Positions 56,248-63,558 of a DNA stretch of 64,000 nt are shown piece by piece. The position numbers and the translations under genes are program-made. This DNA comes from JACKCP01 sp051744925 (GTDB lineage Bacteria; Desulfobacterota; Desulfobacteria; Desulfobacterales; JACKCP01), in assembly GCA_051744925.1 (NCBI GenBank), contig JBNJDM010000001.1:1-64000 (forward strand), given 5' to 3'. Within the stretch, counting starts at the first letter, position 1. Each line of letters starts with the position of its first letter. Under the pieces are notes generated by a model, which was not told the DNA's origin, did no database searches, and was given only the letters and a program-made list of their open reading frames with translations.

Positions 56248-57225
56248 ATGTTTTATAAATCGCCTGAAGCATTTATTCAGCAAATAGTAAGTACAAGACA
56301 AACAGATCCGGATACATTAAGAAAAATACTAAATCTTGAAAAAAAAAATCTTTTAAGTCTTTTATATATTACAGATAAAATAAGGCAGCATTTTTTCGGT
56401 AACAAAATCGGTCTTTGCTCTATAATGAACGCAAAATCCGGAGGATGCAGTGAAGACTGTATTTTCTGCACCCAGTCATCAGTCTCAAATGCTGATATTG
56501 AACATTATAATTTTAAATCTGCTGAAGATATTACATCTGCTGCAGAAAAGCTCTCTTTTCTACCTGTAAAAAGATTCGGGGTAGTTACAAGCGGAAGATC
56601 TCTTAAAGCAAAAGATATTGAAGAATTTAAAAAAGCCCTTGATAAAAACAGCAATAAACATCCTTCATTTTGTGCATCTCTGGGTATTTTAGATTATAAA
56701 GCCTTAAAAGAACTTAAAGACAATGGTCTAAAAAGATATCACCACAACCTTGAAACTTCTGAATCAATGTTTGGTAAAATATGCACCACACACAGTTATC
56801 AAAAAAGAATTGATACAGTAAAAAATGCCAAAGCAGCAGGTCTTAAGGTATGTTCAGGCGGAATTTTCGGTCTTGGGGAAACAGATGATCAGATTGTGGA
56901 AATGGCTCTTGCTCTCAAAGATATTGATGCAGATTCTGTACCTGTAAATTTTCTTGTACCTGTTAAAGGTACACCTGCTGAAAACTTTAATTATCTTACT
57001 CCTTACAAATCACTTCTTATCATTGCAATGCTTAGAATTGCTCTTCCTGAAAAAGAGATAATTATATGCGGAGGCAGAAAAGAGAATTTAAAAGAACTTT
57101 ATCCTTTTATTTTTTATGCCGGAGCCACCAATCTCATGACAGGGGATTATCTTACAACTTCAGGTGAAAATATTGAAGCTGATATAAGCTGGATAAAAGA
57201 GCTTGGTTTTGAAACTGATCATTAG
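56248..57225 (+). CDS. bioB: Biotin synthase BioB (unusual auxiliary-cluster ligands)
   Basis: 325 residues. A radical-SAM enzyme that inserts sulfur into dethiobiotin. The SAM-cluster motif CxxxCxxC is C67, C71, C74 in GGCSEDCIFCTQS. YHHNLETSESMFGKICTTH, VCSGGIFGLGET and AGATNLMTGDYLTT are BioB landmarks. Compared with E. coli BioB, the C97 position is Gly111 and the R260 position is Ile272, while C142 and C202 match C128 and C188, and an extra Cys274 (IIICGGRKENL) is present. This suggests an auxiliary cluster other than the classical [2Fe-2S] with Arg ligand. No other bio gene lies nearby. Confidence 0.93.
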   Translation: MFYKSPEAFIQQIVSTRQTDPDTLRKILNLEKKNLLSLLYITDKIRQHFFGNKIGLCSIMNAKSGGCSEDCIFCTQSSVSNADIEHYNFKSAEDITSAAEKLSFLPVKRFGVVTSGRSLKAKDIEEFKKALDKNSNKHPSFCASLGILDYKALKELKDNGLKRYHHNLETSESMFGKICTTHSYQKRIDTVKNAKAAGLKVCSGGIFGLGETDDQIVEMALALKDIDADSVPVNFLVPVKGTPAENFNYLTPYKSLLIIAMLRIALPEKEIIICGGRKENLKELYPFIFYAGATNLMTGDYLTTSGENIEADISWIKELGFETDH

Positions 57226-57228
57226 TTA

Positions 57229-57284
57229 GTTGCTGAATGAAAACTGCCTTTTGTCCCGGTTCTTAAGTTAGAATCAAAATTTAA
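57229..57284 (+). repeat. 56-nt dispersed repeat, copy 1
   Basis: Starts GTTGCTGAATGAAAACTG and ends GAATCAAAATTTAA, beginning 4 bp after the bioB stop. It is about 80% identical to 62007-62062 in the same orientation, with two compensating one-base indels. A palindrome AATACTCCAGTATT (57292-57305) lies just after it. Confidence 0.7.
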
Positions 57285-57421
57285 TCCTCAAAATACTCCA
57301 GTATTCCTGCGGGTAGATTTTTCATCTGGCGTAACTGAACAAAAAAAATCTGGTTTTCGGCCAAATACTAGTTAATATTATGTGAGTAAAAAAATATAAT
57401 CTTTTTAGAGGTTGATTTTTT

Positions 57422-57450
57422 TTGAAAAATTGTAAAATTCCTATTATAAA
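57422..57450 (+). promoter_or_regulatory. Promoter of the 87-residue hypothetical gene
   Basis: TTGAAA (57422-57427) and TATAAA (57445-57450) are separated by exactly 17 bp, 82 bp before the ATG. It lies in the 306-bp gap after bioB, the rest of which holds repeat copy 1 and AT-rich sequence. Confidence 0.6.
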
Positions 57451-57531
57451 ATTAGTTAAATTTCTTTATTTTTTATTGCTAACCTGTTTCGGATTTATCA
57501 ATTTTAAATTATTAAAGGAAAAATTTTTAAA

Positions 57532-57795
57532 ATGGATGATTTTAAGATTACCTTTACAGAAAATGAGAAGAATTTAATTTTAGAACATACTTACACTCCT
57601 GCTGAACTATCAGACAGATTAAAAGATGCAAAAATCAAAGGCAAATACCTTACAGTTTACTACAGCTATGATGAGCTTGATGAACTTATAGGTTCTATTG
57701 CTTCCGAATTCAGCCATACTGAAGATGAAAAAATATCAAAAAGCCTTGATCAGCTCTATGAAAAGCTCGTGGATATACTTGACAGCGCATACTGA
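57532..57795 (+). CDS. Small acidic hypothetical protein, 87 residues
   Basis: Starts at ATG 57532 with an AAAGGAAAA site upstream and a good promoter 82 bp away. It begins DDFKITFTENEKNLILEHTY and has helix-rich, acidic sequence (DELDELIGSIASEFSHTEDE, LDQLYEKLVDILDSAY). It has no cysteine, signal peptide or membrane segment. I do not recognise it. The coding character (start, ribosome binding site, promoter, amphipathic helices) supports a real gene. Confidence 0.7.
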   Translation: MDDFKITFTENEKNLILEHTYTPAELSDRLKDAKIKGKYLTVYYSYDELDELIGSIASEFSHTEDEKISKSLDQLYEKLVDILDSAY

Positions 57796-57838
57796 TTAAC
57801 CGGATTATATTCAGTTAATAATTTTTATAATTATATCT

Positions 57839-58009
57839 CACAGGGGTTTGGAAAACAGGGGCTCAGGGGTACCATGAGATTGTTTGCGTTGCATACGCCG
57901 CAAAGAATCACACCGTTTCAATTTGAGTCTTAGATTCCAGGAGAGTTAGTGAGAATTAAATACTTTCTGCGTTATTAAATTAAGATTTTTGTTCCACTGT
58001 GCCCCTGTG
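57839..58009. repeat. 171-bp element bounded by CACAGGGG/CCCCTGTG inverted repeats
   Basis: In the 480-bp gap after the 87-residue gene, CACAGGGG (57839-57846) and CCCCTGTG (58002-58009) face each other. CAGGGG recurs at 57856 and 57864. The inside is less AT-rich than its surroundings and has no reading frame. It could be a degenerate miniature mobile element. The rest of the gap (58010-58275) shows nothing clear. Confidence 0.4.
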
Positions 58010-58275
58010 TGGAAAAAAAATTATTCTGAATAAATACAAATTTTTTATATGCATGGAAAAAGTGTGGACAGGAAGTTAACAGCATTTTTGCGCAGTATAA
58101 CCCGGCCGGTATTTTATGTCGCATTTTTTAAAAACCTTTGAATTCCTTGCCAAAATCATTAAAGCCCTTAATGTTTTAATATACAATAAAACTATTAATT
58201 TTATTTAAATAGTGACTGCAAGAAAAAGAAAATTTTTTGTTCAGGCACTATAAATAAAAAAACATGGAGGTTATT

Positions 58276-58479
58276 ATGAATGTTGAACAAGGTGTTATGA
58301 CTGCAGCAGGTATTTTTGTATTTTTAAGCGTACTTCTTGGCTGGTTTCACTCTCCGTACTGGTATATTTTTACAGGATTTATAGGTCTTAATCTTCTTCA
58401 GGCTGCTTTTACCAAATTCTGCCCTATGGCCATACTTTTAAAAAAGATGGGACTTAAGAGTGGCAATGTTTTTGATTAG
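58276..58479 (+). CDS. DUF2892-type small inner-membrane protein
   Basis: 67 residues from ATG 58276, 5 bp after TGGAGG (an in-frame ATG at 58264 lies inside that site). Two membrane helices: VMTAAGIFVFLSVLLGWF and WYIFTGFIGLNLLQAAF. The FTKFCPMAILLKKMGLK end, with a conserved Cys-Pro, is typical of the DUF2892/YgaP-type membrane domain, often linked to rhodanese proteins. No rhodanese is adjacent; the function is unknown. Confidence 0.82.
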   Translation: MNVEQGVMTAAGIFVFLSVLLGWFHSPYWYIFTGFIGLNLLQAAFTKFCPMAILLKKMGLKSGNVFD

Positions 58480-58491
58480 CAGTTTAATCCA

Positions 58492-58521
58492 AAGCCGGCA
58501 TCTGAGAAATGATGCCGGTTT
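58492..58521 (+). other. Hairpin after the DUF2892 gene
   Basis: AAGCCGGCATC (58492-58502) pairs with GATGCCGGTTT (58511-58521) over 11 bp with one G-U and an 8-nt loop. There is no T-run, so it is a structural or partial termination element, 47 bp before the next gene. Confidence 0.55.
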
Positions 58522-58568
58522 CAACAGCTTAATATAGAAAATATTCAATTCAGAATAAAAGGAGATTT

Positions 58569-59792
58569 ATGAATGATCAGGTAAGTCTTTCCGATACAAT
58601 CGAACTCCCCTGCAGTGTGACAGTAAACAACAGATTTTTAAAATCTGCAATGAGTGAAATTCTGGGATCCCAGGATTATAACCCGACAAAAGAACTTATT
58701 AATGTGTATTCAAGATGGGCAGACGGAGAAGCAGGAATTCTTGTTACCGGAAATGTAATGATAGATAAAAATGCACTTGGAGAACCGAGAAACGTTGTAA
58801 TTTCAGGCGATGAAGATTTGGATCTTTTAAAAAAGTGGGCCGATGCAGGCAAAAAAAAGAATAATCATATTTTTGTTCAGCTGAATCATCCGGGAAAACA
58901 AAGTCCTAAGAGTCTGTCCCCTCAGCCTGTTTCTCCTTCTCCTATACCTCTTGGAAAAGGACTTGAGAAGTTTTTTGCTACTCCAAGAGCCCTTGAGGAA
59001 GATGAGATCCATGATTTAATTGAGAAATTTGCATATGCAGCTGAAACTGTAAAAAAGGCTGGTTTTACAGGGGTGCAGATTCATGCTGCACACGGATACC
59101 TTGTTAGTCAGTTTTTGTCTCCCCTCCATAATCAGCGCGAGGATAAGTGGGGAGGAAGCCTTGAAAACAGAATGAGGTTTCTTGTTGAAGTTTATGATGC
59201 AATCAGAAAAAGAACAGGAGACGATTTTCCTGTAAGTGTTAAGATTAATTCTGCAGATTTTAGAAACGGTGGTTTTTCAGAAGAAGAAGCCATGAAGGTT
59301 TTTAAAACACTTGATGAAAAGGGAATAGATTTAATAGAACTTTCAGGCGGAAGCTATGAGTCTCCTGTTATGACAGGCAAAAATATGAAATCTGAAAAAG
59401 AGGCATATTTTCTTGATATAGCTAACAGGGCAAAAAAGGAATTAAAAGCTCCTGTAGCTGTCACAGGCGGTTTTAGAACATCGGATGCAATGAAAGAGGC
59501 TGTAGCATCGCAAAAAACAGATTTTATAGGCCTTGCAAGACCTATAGCAGTAGACCCTGACCTTCCTTTGAAAGTATTAAGCGGGAAAGATTATAAAAGC
59601 AGTGTAAAACCATTGTCTACCGGTATAAAAGCTCTGGACAGAGTCGCAATGCTTGAAATTACCTGGTATGAATATCAGATCGGCAGAATAGGTAAGGGCA
59701 AGGAGCCAAAGCCCTACGAAAATGTATGGATTTCAATGACAAAACTTTTTGCAAGGGACGGCTGGTTCAGATTTAAAAGAAGAAGGGCATAA
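58569..59792 (+). CDS. NADH:flavin oxidoreductase, Old Yellow Enzyme family
   Basis: 407 residues, a single FMN-binding TIM barrel without the C-terminal iron-sulfur/FAD module of dienoyl-CoA reductases. The family signature is clear: GVQIHAAHGYLVSQFLSPLH (H-A-A-H active-site pattern), then REDKWGGSLENRMRF. VQLNHPGKQS and APVAVTGGFRTSDAM with FIGLARPIAVDP complete the FMN and phosphate sites. Such enzymes reduce activated C=C bonds; the natural substrate is unknown. GGAGAT precedes the ATG. Confidence 0.93.
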   Translation: MNDQVSLSDTIELPCSVTVNNRFLKSAMSEILGSQDYNPTKELINVYSRWADGEAGILVTGNVMIDKNALGEPRNVVISGDEDLDLLKKWADAGKKKNNHIFVQLNHPGKQSPKSLSPQPVSPSPIPLGKGLEKFFATPRALEEDEIHDLIEKFAYAAETVKKAGFTGVQIHAAHGYLVSQFLSPLHNQREDKWGGSLENRMRFLVEVYDAIRKRTGDDFPVSVKINSADFRNGGFSEEEAMKVFKTLDEKGIDLIELSGGSYESPVMTGKNMKSEKEAYFLDIANRAKKELKAPVAVTGGFRTSDAMKEAVASQKTDFIGLARPIAVDPDLPLKVLSGKDYKSSVKPLSTGIKALDRVAMLEITWYEYQIGRIGKGKEPKPYENVWISMTKLFARDGWFRFKRRRA

Positions 59793-59796
59793 AATT

Positions 59797-59835
59797 AAGC
59801 GGTGCAAATAGTTTATAAAAGCTTTTGCGCCGTTT
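59797..59835. terminator. Bidirectional hairpin between the convergent OYE and Nudix genes
   Basis: AAGCGGTGCAAA (59797-59808) pairs with TTTGCGCCGTTT (59824-59835) over 12 bp with two G-U. It lies between two converging genes and touches the Nudix stop codon, so it may end both transcripts. Confidence 0.65.
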
Positions 59836-60280
59836 ATACTGGGTTGATTTTCTGTAAAGAGATTATTTTTTCAAGACTGGAATATTCTTTTAAAAGGTTT
59901 TCAAGAGGCAGAAAAAGATTTTTTGGAAGATCATCAAGATCAAACCATACCCATTCAAGACATTTTTCAGGTTCTTTTAATGTAACCTCGCCTGAGTCAT
60001 ACTCTGAAATAATATATACAGTAATATAGTGGAGTTTTTCTTTAGTGAATATGTCATTGGTATATGGACCTTTGGAAAGGTTTTTGATTTTTATTCCTGT
60101 TTCTTCCAAAACCTCTCTTTTTGCACATTCAAACAACGATTCCCCGAATTCAAGATGACCGCCGGGAAATGACCAGGTCATACTTCCGTGACTGTTTTTT
60201 CTTTTACCGAGAAGGACTTTGTTCCTGTTTAAGACCATTACGCCTACCCCTGCAAAAGGCCTGTTATCCGGCTTTTTCAT
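59834..60280 (-). CDS. Nudix hydrolase
   Basis: 148 residues. The Nudix box GX5EX7REUXEEXGU is complete: GGHLEFGESLFECAK followed by REVLEETGI, with the metal-binding glutamates present. AGVGVMVLNRNKVLLGKRKN and ECLEWVWF-type KCLEWVWFDLDDLP resemble the dCTP/NUDT15-like branch that cleans up nucleoside triphosphates. Specificity is inferred only. It is separated from cobA-hemD by 153 bp that contain an inverted repeat. Confidence 0.93.
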   Translation of the reverse strand: MKKPDNRPFAGVGVMVLNRNKVLLGKRKNSHGSMTWSFPGGHLEFGESLFECAKREVLEETGIKIKNLSKGPYTNDIFTKEKLHYITVYIISEYDSGEVTLKEPEKCLEWVWFDLDDLPKNLFLPLENLLKEYSSLEKIISLQKINPV

Positions 60281-60341
60281 TTTTGTATTCCAAAATTTTG
60301 TTTAACATATTTTTGCAGAAAATTTTGCTCAGACAGGTAAT

Positions 60342-60375
60342 AGCAAAGTTTATTCAGTCTTAATAACACTTTGCT
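60342..60375. repeat. Inverted repeat between cobA-hemD and the Nudix gene
   Basis: AGCAAAGT (60342-60349) and ACTTTGCT (60368-60375) form a perfect 8-bp stem around an 18-nt loop in the 153-bp gap. No T-run follows on the minus strand. It may be a weak terminator or an operator. Confidence 0.4.
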
Positions 60376-60433
60376 GCAGTTTTCTCAGTTGTTCCCACAA
60401 CATAAGGAAAAAAGCAGCAATTGAGTTAAAATC

Positions 60434-61966
60434 TTATGTTTCGTACAGTTTTAAAATAGATTCAACAAGACCGTCTATAGTATATTCTTTTGCAGTTATA
60501 TCAGGTGTTATACCTGTTTCTTCAGCAGTATCTCCTGTGATCGGACCTATTGATGCAGATCTCAGGTTGGGCAAAATATCTGCAAACTGATCTTTGGAAA
60601 AAAGAGCCCTGAAGTTTTTTACAGTAGAGGAGCTTGTAAAAGTTACAAGATCTATTCTGTTGTTTATAAAATCATTGTATATTTCTGAGCTGCTGTCTGA
60701 TGCAGGTACAGTCTTATATGCTGTTACTTCATCAACAACTGCGCCCATTTTTCTGAGTTCTTCAGGAAGCACAGCTCTTGCTTCCATTGCCCTTGGAATA
60801 AGTATTTTCTTATCTTTAACATCAATATTTTCAAAAGCTTTAACAACAGATTCTGCTCTGTAGCTTTCAGGAAAAACATCGGTTTTTATTCCGTATTCAG
60901 CAAGCTCGTCCCTTGTTGCAGGTCCTATTACAGAGGTTTTAAGATTCCCTATCGCCCTTGAATCAAATCCTTTTTCATGCAAAGCTTTAAAAAAATGTTT
61001 TACTCCGTTTACGCTTGTAAAAATAAGCCATGAATAATTTTTAAGATTCTCAACTGCATTGTAAAGAGGGGTTTTGTCGTCAGCTTCTTTAATTTTTATA
61101 GTCGGATATTCAATACACTCAGCTCCAAGAGATGAAAGCTTTTCAACAAGGGAGCTTGCCTGGGCTCTTGCCCTTGTAATCATAATCCTTTTTCCAAGAA
61201 GCGGTCTTTTTGCTTCAAACCATTTAAGTTTTTCCCTGTAATTTACAACTTCTCCTACTACAATAATTGCAGGAGCCTTGAAGTTGGTTCTTTTAACTTT
61301 TTCAGATATATTTTCAAGGTTTCCTTCAAGTGTCTGCTGGGAAGATGTAGTACCCCATCTGACAAGGGCAACAGGAGTATTTTTGTCTTTGCCGTTTTCA
61401 ATAAGTTTTTTTGAAATATCAGGAAGGTTTTTTACGCCCATTAAAAAGACTATTGTTCCCATACCTTGAGCAAGACTTTTCCAGTCTATGGAAGAGTTTG
61501 TTTTTTCAGGGTCTTCATGGCCGGTTACAATAGCAAGTGTGGAATTTGCATTTCTGTGAGTAAGGGGTATTCCTGCATAGGCAGGAGCTGATATTGCCGA
61601 TGTAACTCCTGGTACAATTTCAAATTCTATTCCATGTTCCTTTAAAACTTCAGCTTCTTCTCCGCCTCTTCCGAAAATAAAGGGATCTCCTCCTTTGAGC
61701 CTGCAAACAGTCTTTCCCTGTGAGCCGAGATCTGCAAGAAGAGAGTTTATGCCGTCCTGTGAAAGAGTATGGTCTCCGCCTTTTTTACCAACGTAAATTT
61801 TTTCTGTTGTTTCATCTGCATATCTGAGAAGAGTATTGGATGCAAGATAATCATATACAACCACATCACAGGTTTCTATGCATCTTTTCCCTTTAAGTGT
61901 AAGGAGTTCCGGATCTCCGGGACCTGCGCCCACAAGATAGACAATCCCCTTTTTCTTTTTTTCCAT
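60434..61966 (-). CDS. cobA-hemD: Fused uroporphyrinogen-III C-methyltransferase / uroporphyrinogen-III synthase
   Basis: 510 residues, two enzymes. Residues 6-250 are SUMT: VYLVGAGPGDPELLTLKG, VVYDYLAS, RLKGGDPFIFGRGGEEAEVL, PGVTSAISAPAYAGIPLTHR and FLMGVKNL. Residues 255-508 are HemD: GKRIMITRARAQASSLVEKL, WLIFTSVNGVKHFF, and ASIGPITGDTAEETGI. The fusion makes the macrocycle and then precorrin-2, the branch toward siroheme and cobalamin (and alternative heme). Such fusions are common in Desulfobacterota and Firmicutes. hemC is not adjacent in this window. Confidence 0.96.
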   Translation of the reverse strand: MEKKKKGIVYLVGAGPGDPELLTLKGKRCIETCDVVVYDYLASNTLLRYADETTEKIYVGKKGGDHTLSQDGINSLLADLGSQGKTVCRLKGGDPFIFGRGGEEAEVLKEHGIEFEIVPGVTSAISAPAYAGIPLTHRNANSTLAIVTGHEDPEKTNSSIDWKSLAQGMGTIVFLMGVKNLPDISKKLIENGKDKNTPVALVRWGTTSSQQTLEGNLENISEKVKRTNFKAPAIIVVGEVVNYREKLKWFEAKRPLLGKRIMITRARAQASSLVEKLSSLGAECIEYPTIKIKEADDKTPLYNAVENLKNYSWLIFTSVNGVKHFFKALHEKGFDSRAIGNLKTSVIGPATRDELAEYGIKTDVFPESYRAESVVKAFENIDVKDKKILIPRAMEARAVLPEELRKMGAVVDEVTAYKTVPASDSSSEIYNDFINNRIDLVTFTSSSTVKNFRALFSKDQFADILPNLRSASIGPITGDTAEETGITPDITAKEYTIDGLVESILKLYET

Positions 61967-62006
61967 ATAAAAAACCTTTGTTAAGATATCTGTTTCAACT
62001 TAAGTT

Positions 62007-62062
62007 GTTGCTGAATTAAAACCGTTTTTTTGTCACAGTTCTAAATTGGAATCAAAATTTAA
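62007..62062 (+). repeat. 56-nt dispersed repeat, copy 2
   Basis: Starts GTTGCTGAATTAAAACCG and ends GAATCAAAATTTAA. It matches 57229-57284 at about 80%. Its first base is also the last base of a perfect palindrome CAACTTAAGTTG (61996-62007), and its end overlaps the stop codon of the fmdB-like gene. Confidence 0.7.
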
Positions 62063-62301
62063 ATTCCGCATGAAGAACAGCTGCCTGCACTGCATCCACT
62101 GCATGCAGATCCTGCAGATGAACTAAGGGTTGGAGCTTCGCCCCCTCCTGTAGCCGCTCCTTTGCTTACAAAGCCGCAGGCCGACATAAGTCTTGATACT
62201 TCTGTTGAGGAACATTCCGGGCACTCAGGAGTCTCTCCTGACATAACAAGAGTTTCAAAGACTTTATCACATTTTTTGCACTGATATTCGTAAATAGGCA
62301 T
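62059..62301 (-). CDS. FmdB-family zinc ribbon protein
   Basis: 80 residues. MPIYEYQCKKCDKVFETLVM with C8/C11 and PECPEC (C27/C30) is the putative regulatory FmdB zinc ribbon. The second half is a Gly/Ser/Ala linker leading to a Cys-rich tail (ACSGCSAGSCSSCGI) with additional CxxC pairs. The family is widespread in sulfate reducers; the function is unknown despite the name. It lies 26 bp after the TPR gene. Confidence 0.92.
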   Translation of the reverse strand: MPIYEYQCKKCDKVFETLVMSGETPECPECSSTEVSRLMSACGFVSKGAATGGGEAPTLSSSAGSACSGCSAGSCSSCGI

Positions 62302-62327
62302 ATTTATTTCTCCATGAATTTATATTT

Positions 62328-63557
62328 TTAAAAACTTTGAGCTTTTTTTAAATCTTTGCTGTCTTCATCAGGGACCAGAAGATTTAATCTTTCCTTAAAT
62401 AATTTATTTTTTGGATCCATTTCCAGACTTTGTTCAATAAAAGTTTTTGCAATCTCTGTATTTTCACCTTTTATAAAATATATATACCCTATGGCAGAAA
62501 GAGCATAAGGATTTTCAGGCATAACTTTTAAAGATTTTTTATATGCTGTATAAGCTTTTTCAATATCTTTGTTCTTAAGGTAAATTTCACCAATATAGTT
62601 TAATACAGCAGCACTTTCAGGGTTTATTTCTTCTGCTTTTAAAAAGTATTCCAGAGCCTTGTCCCGGTTTTCCAGATCGTACTCAGTCTTGCCCAGATAA
62701 AAAGGGATTTCATAAAAGTCTTTGCATTTTTCAAATGCCTGAAGAAATATTTTTTTTGCTTTTTCAGGATCATTGTTTAAATAATTAATAAGACCTTTAT
62801 TGTATAAAGGCATTATAAAATCACTGTCTGATTGGTTTTCAGCCATTTCAAAATATTGAAGCGATTTCTCAAAATCTTTTTTTACAGCAAAGCACACACC
62901 GAGGCTGTTTAGAATGTTTTCGTCTTTTTCATTGAGTAAAAGACCTTTTTCAAGCTCTTTTACTGCATTATCAATATCTTTTTTCTGAAAATATTCATCT
63001 GAGCTTATATTAAGACTTACAGAATCAAAAACTGCTAATTTTTTATTTTCAAGCATTGAAGCGTGAACCAGAGCTTTGAATCCGTTTTGAATAATATCTG
63101 TGTGTGAATAATCAAGGCAGGGATAATAACTTATACCGCAGATCGCCTGATGTCCTGTTTCTGTTTCAAACTTGTCTAAAATATCCGAAGCTGTTTTTTG
63201 TGGATCATCTGATTCAGACGGACTCATAAGAATTCCGGGAGCTTTTTCATTTATAAAAAAGCATGGATTTTCTGTTTGTTTTCCTTTTGCATTAATCAAT
63301 GAACAAAGTGTTTCAAAGAGATTTTCATAATCATTTTCTTTGTATGGTACAAGTGCGAATAATACAAGATTCAGTTCAGCATCTGAAGCATACCCTGCAA
63401 AAGGTGAAATGTCCGAGGCTGAAAACCAGGTAGTGTACTTTTTTCTCAGGTTATCAGCAAGAAGAGCCTCTGTGTAAACAATGCTGTGGCGCTGCTGACT
63501 TTCCTTTTCATGGTACAGAAACTCAGGGATTTTTTCGGGACTGAAATGTTCTTCCAT
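62328..63557 (-). CDS. TPR protein with degenerate GGDEF-like N-terminal domain
   Basis: 409 residues. Residues 185-390 are about six tetratricopeptide repeats (for example NILNSLGVCFAVKKDFEKSL, PLYNKGLINYLNNDPEKAKK, AVLNYIGEIYLKNKDIEKAY). The N-terminal part ends with QAICGISYYPCLDYSHTDII, then NGFKALVHASMLENKKLAVF, which follows the closing pattern of GGDEF domains (GIA.YP......L...A..AL..AK..GKN.V..F). No GGDEF motif or catalytic residues are seen, so it is probably a sensor or binding remnant. It follows selA by 1 bp and is probably in its operon. Confidence 0.85.
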   Translation of the reverse strand: MEEHFSPEKIPEFLYHEKESQQRHSIVYTEALLADNLRKKYTTWFSASDISPFAGYASDAELNLVLFALVPYKENDYENLFETLCSLINAKGKQTENPCFFINEKAPGILMSPSESDDPQKTASDILDKFETETGHQAICGISYYPCLDYSHTDIIQNGFKALVHASMLENKKLAVFDSVSLNISSDEYFQKKDIDNAVKELEKGLLLNEKDENILNSLGVCFAVKKDFEKSLQYFEMAENQSDSDFIMPLYNKGLINYLNNDPEKAKKIFLQAFEKCKDFYEIPFYLGKTEYDLENRDKALEYFLKAEEINPESAAVLNYIGEIYLKNKDIEKAYTAYKKSLKVMPENPYALSAIGYIYFIKGENTEIAKTFIEQSLEMDPKNKLFKERLNLLVPDEDSKDLKKAQSF

Positions 63558-63558
63558 T

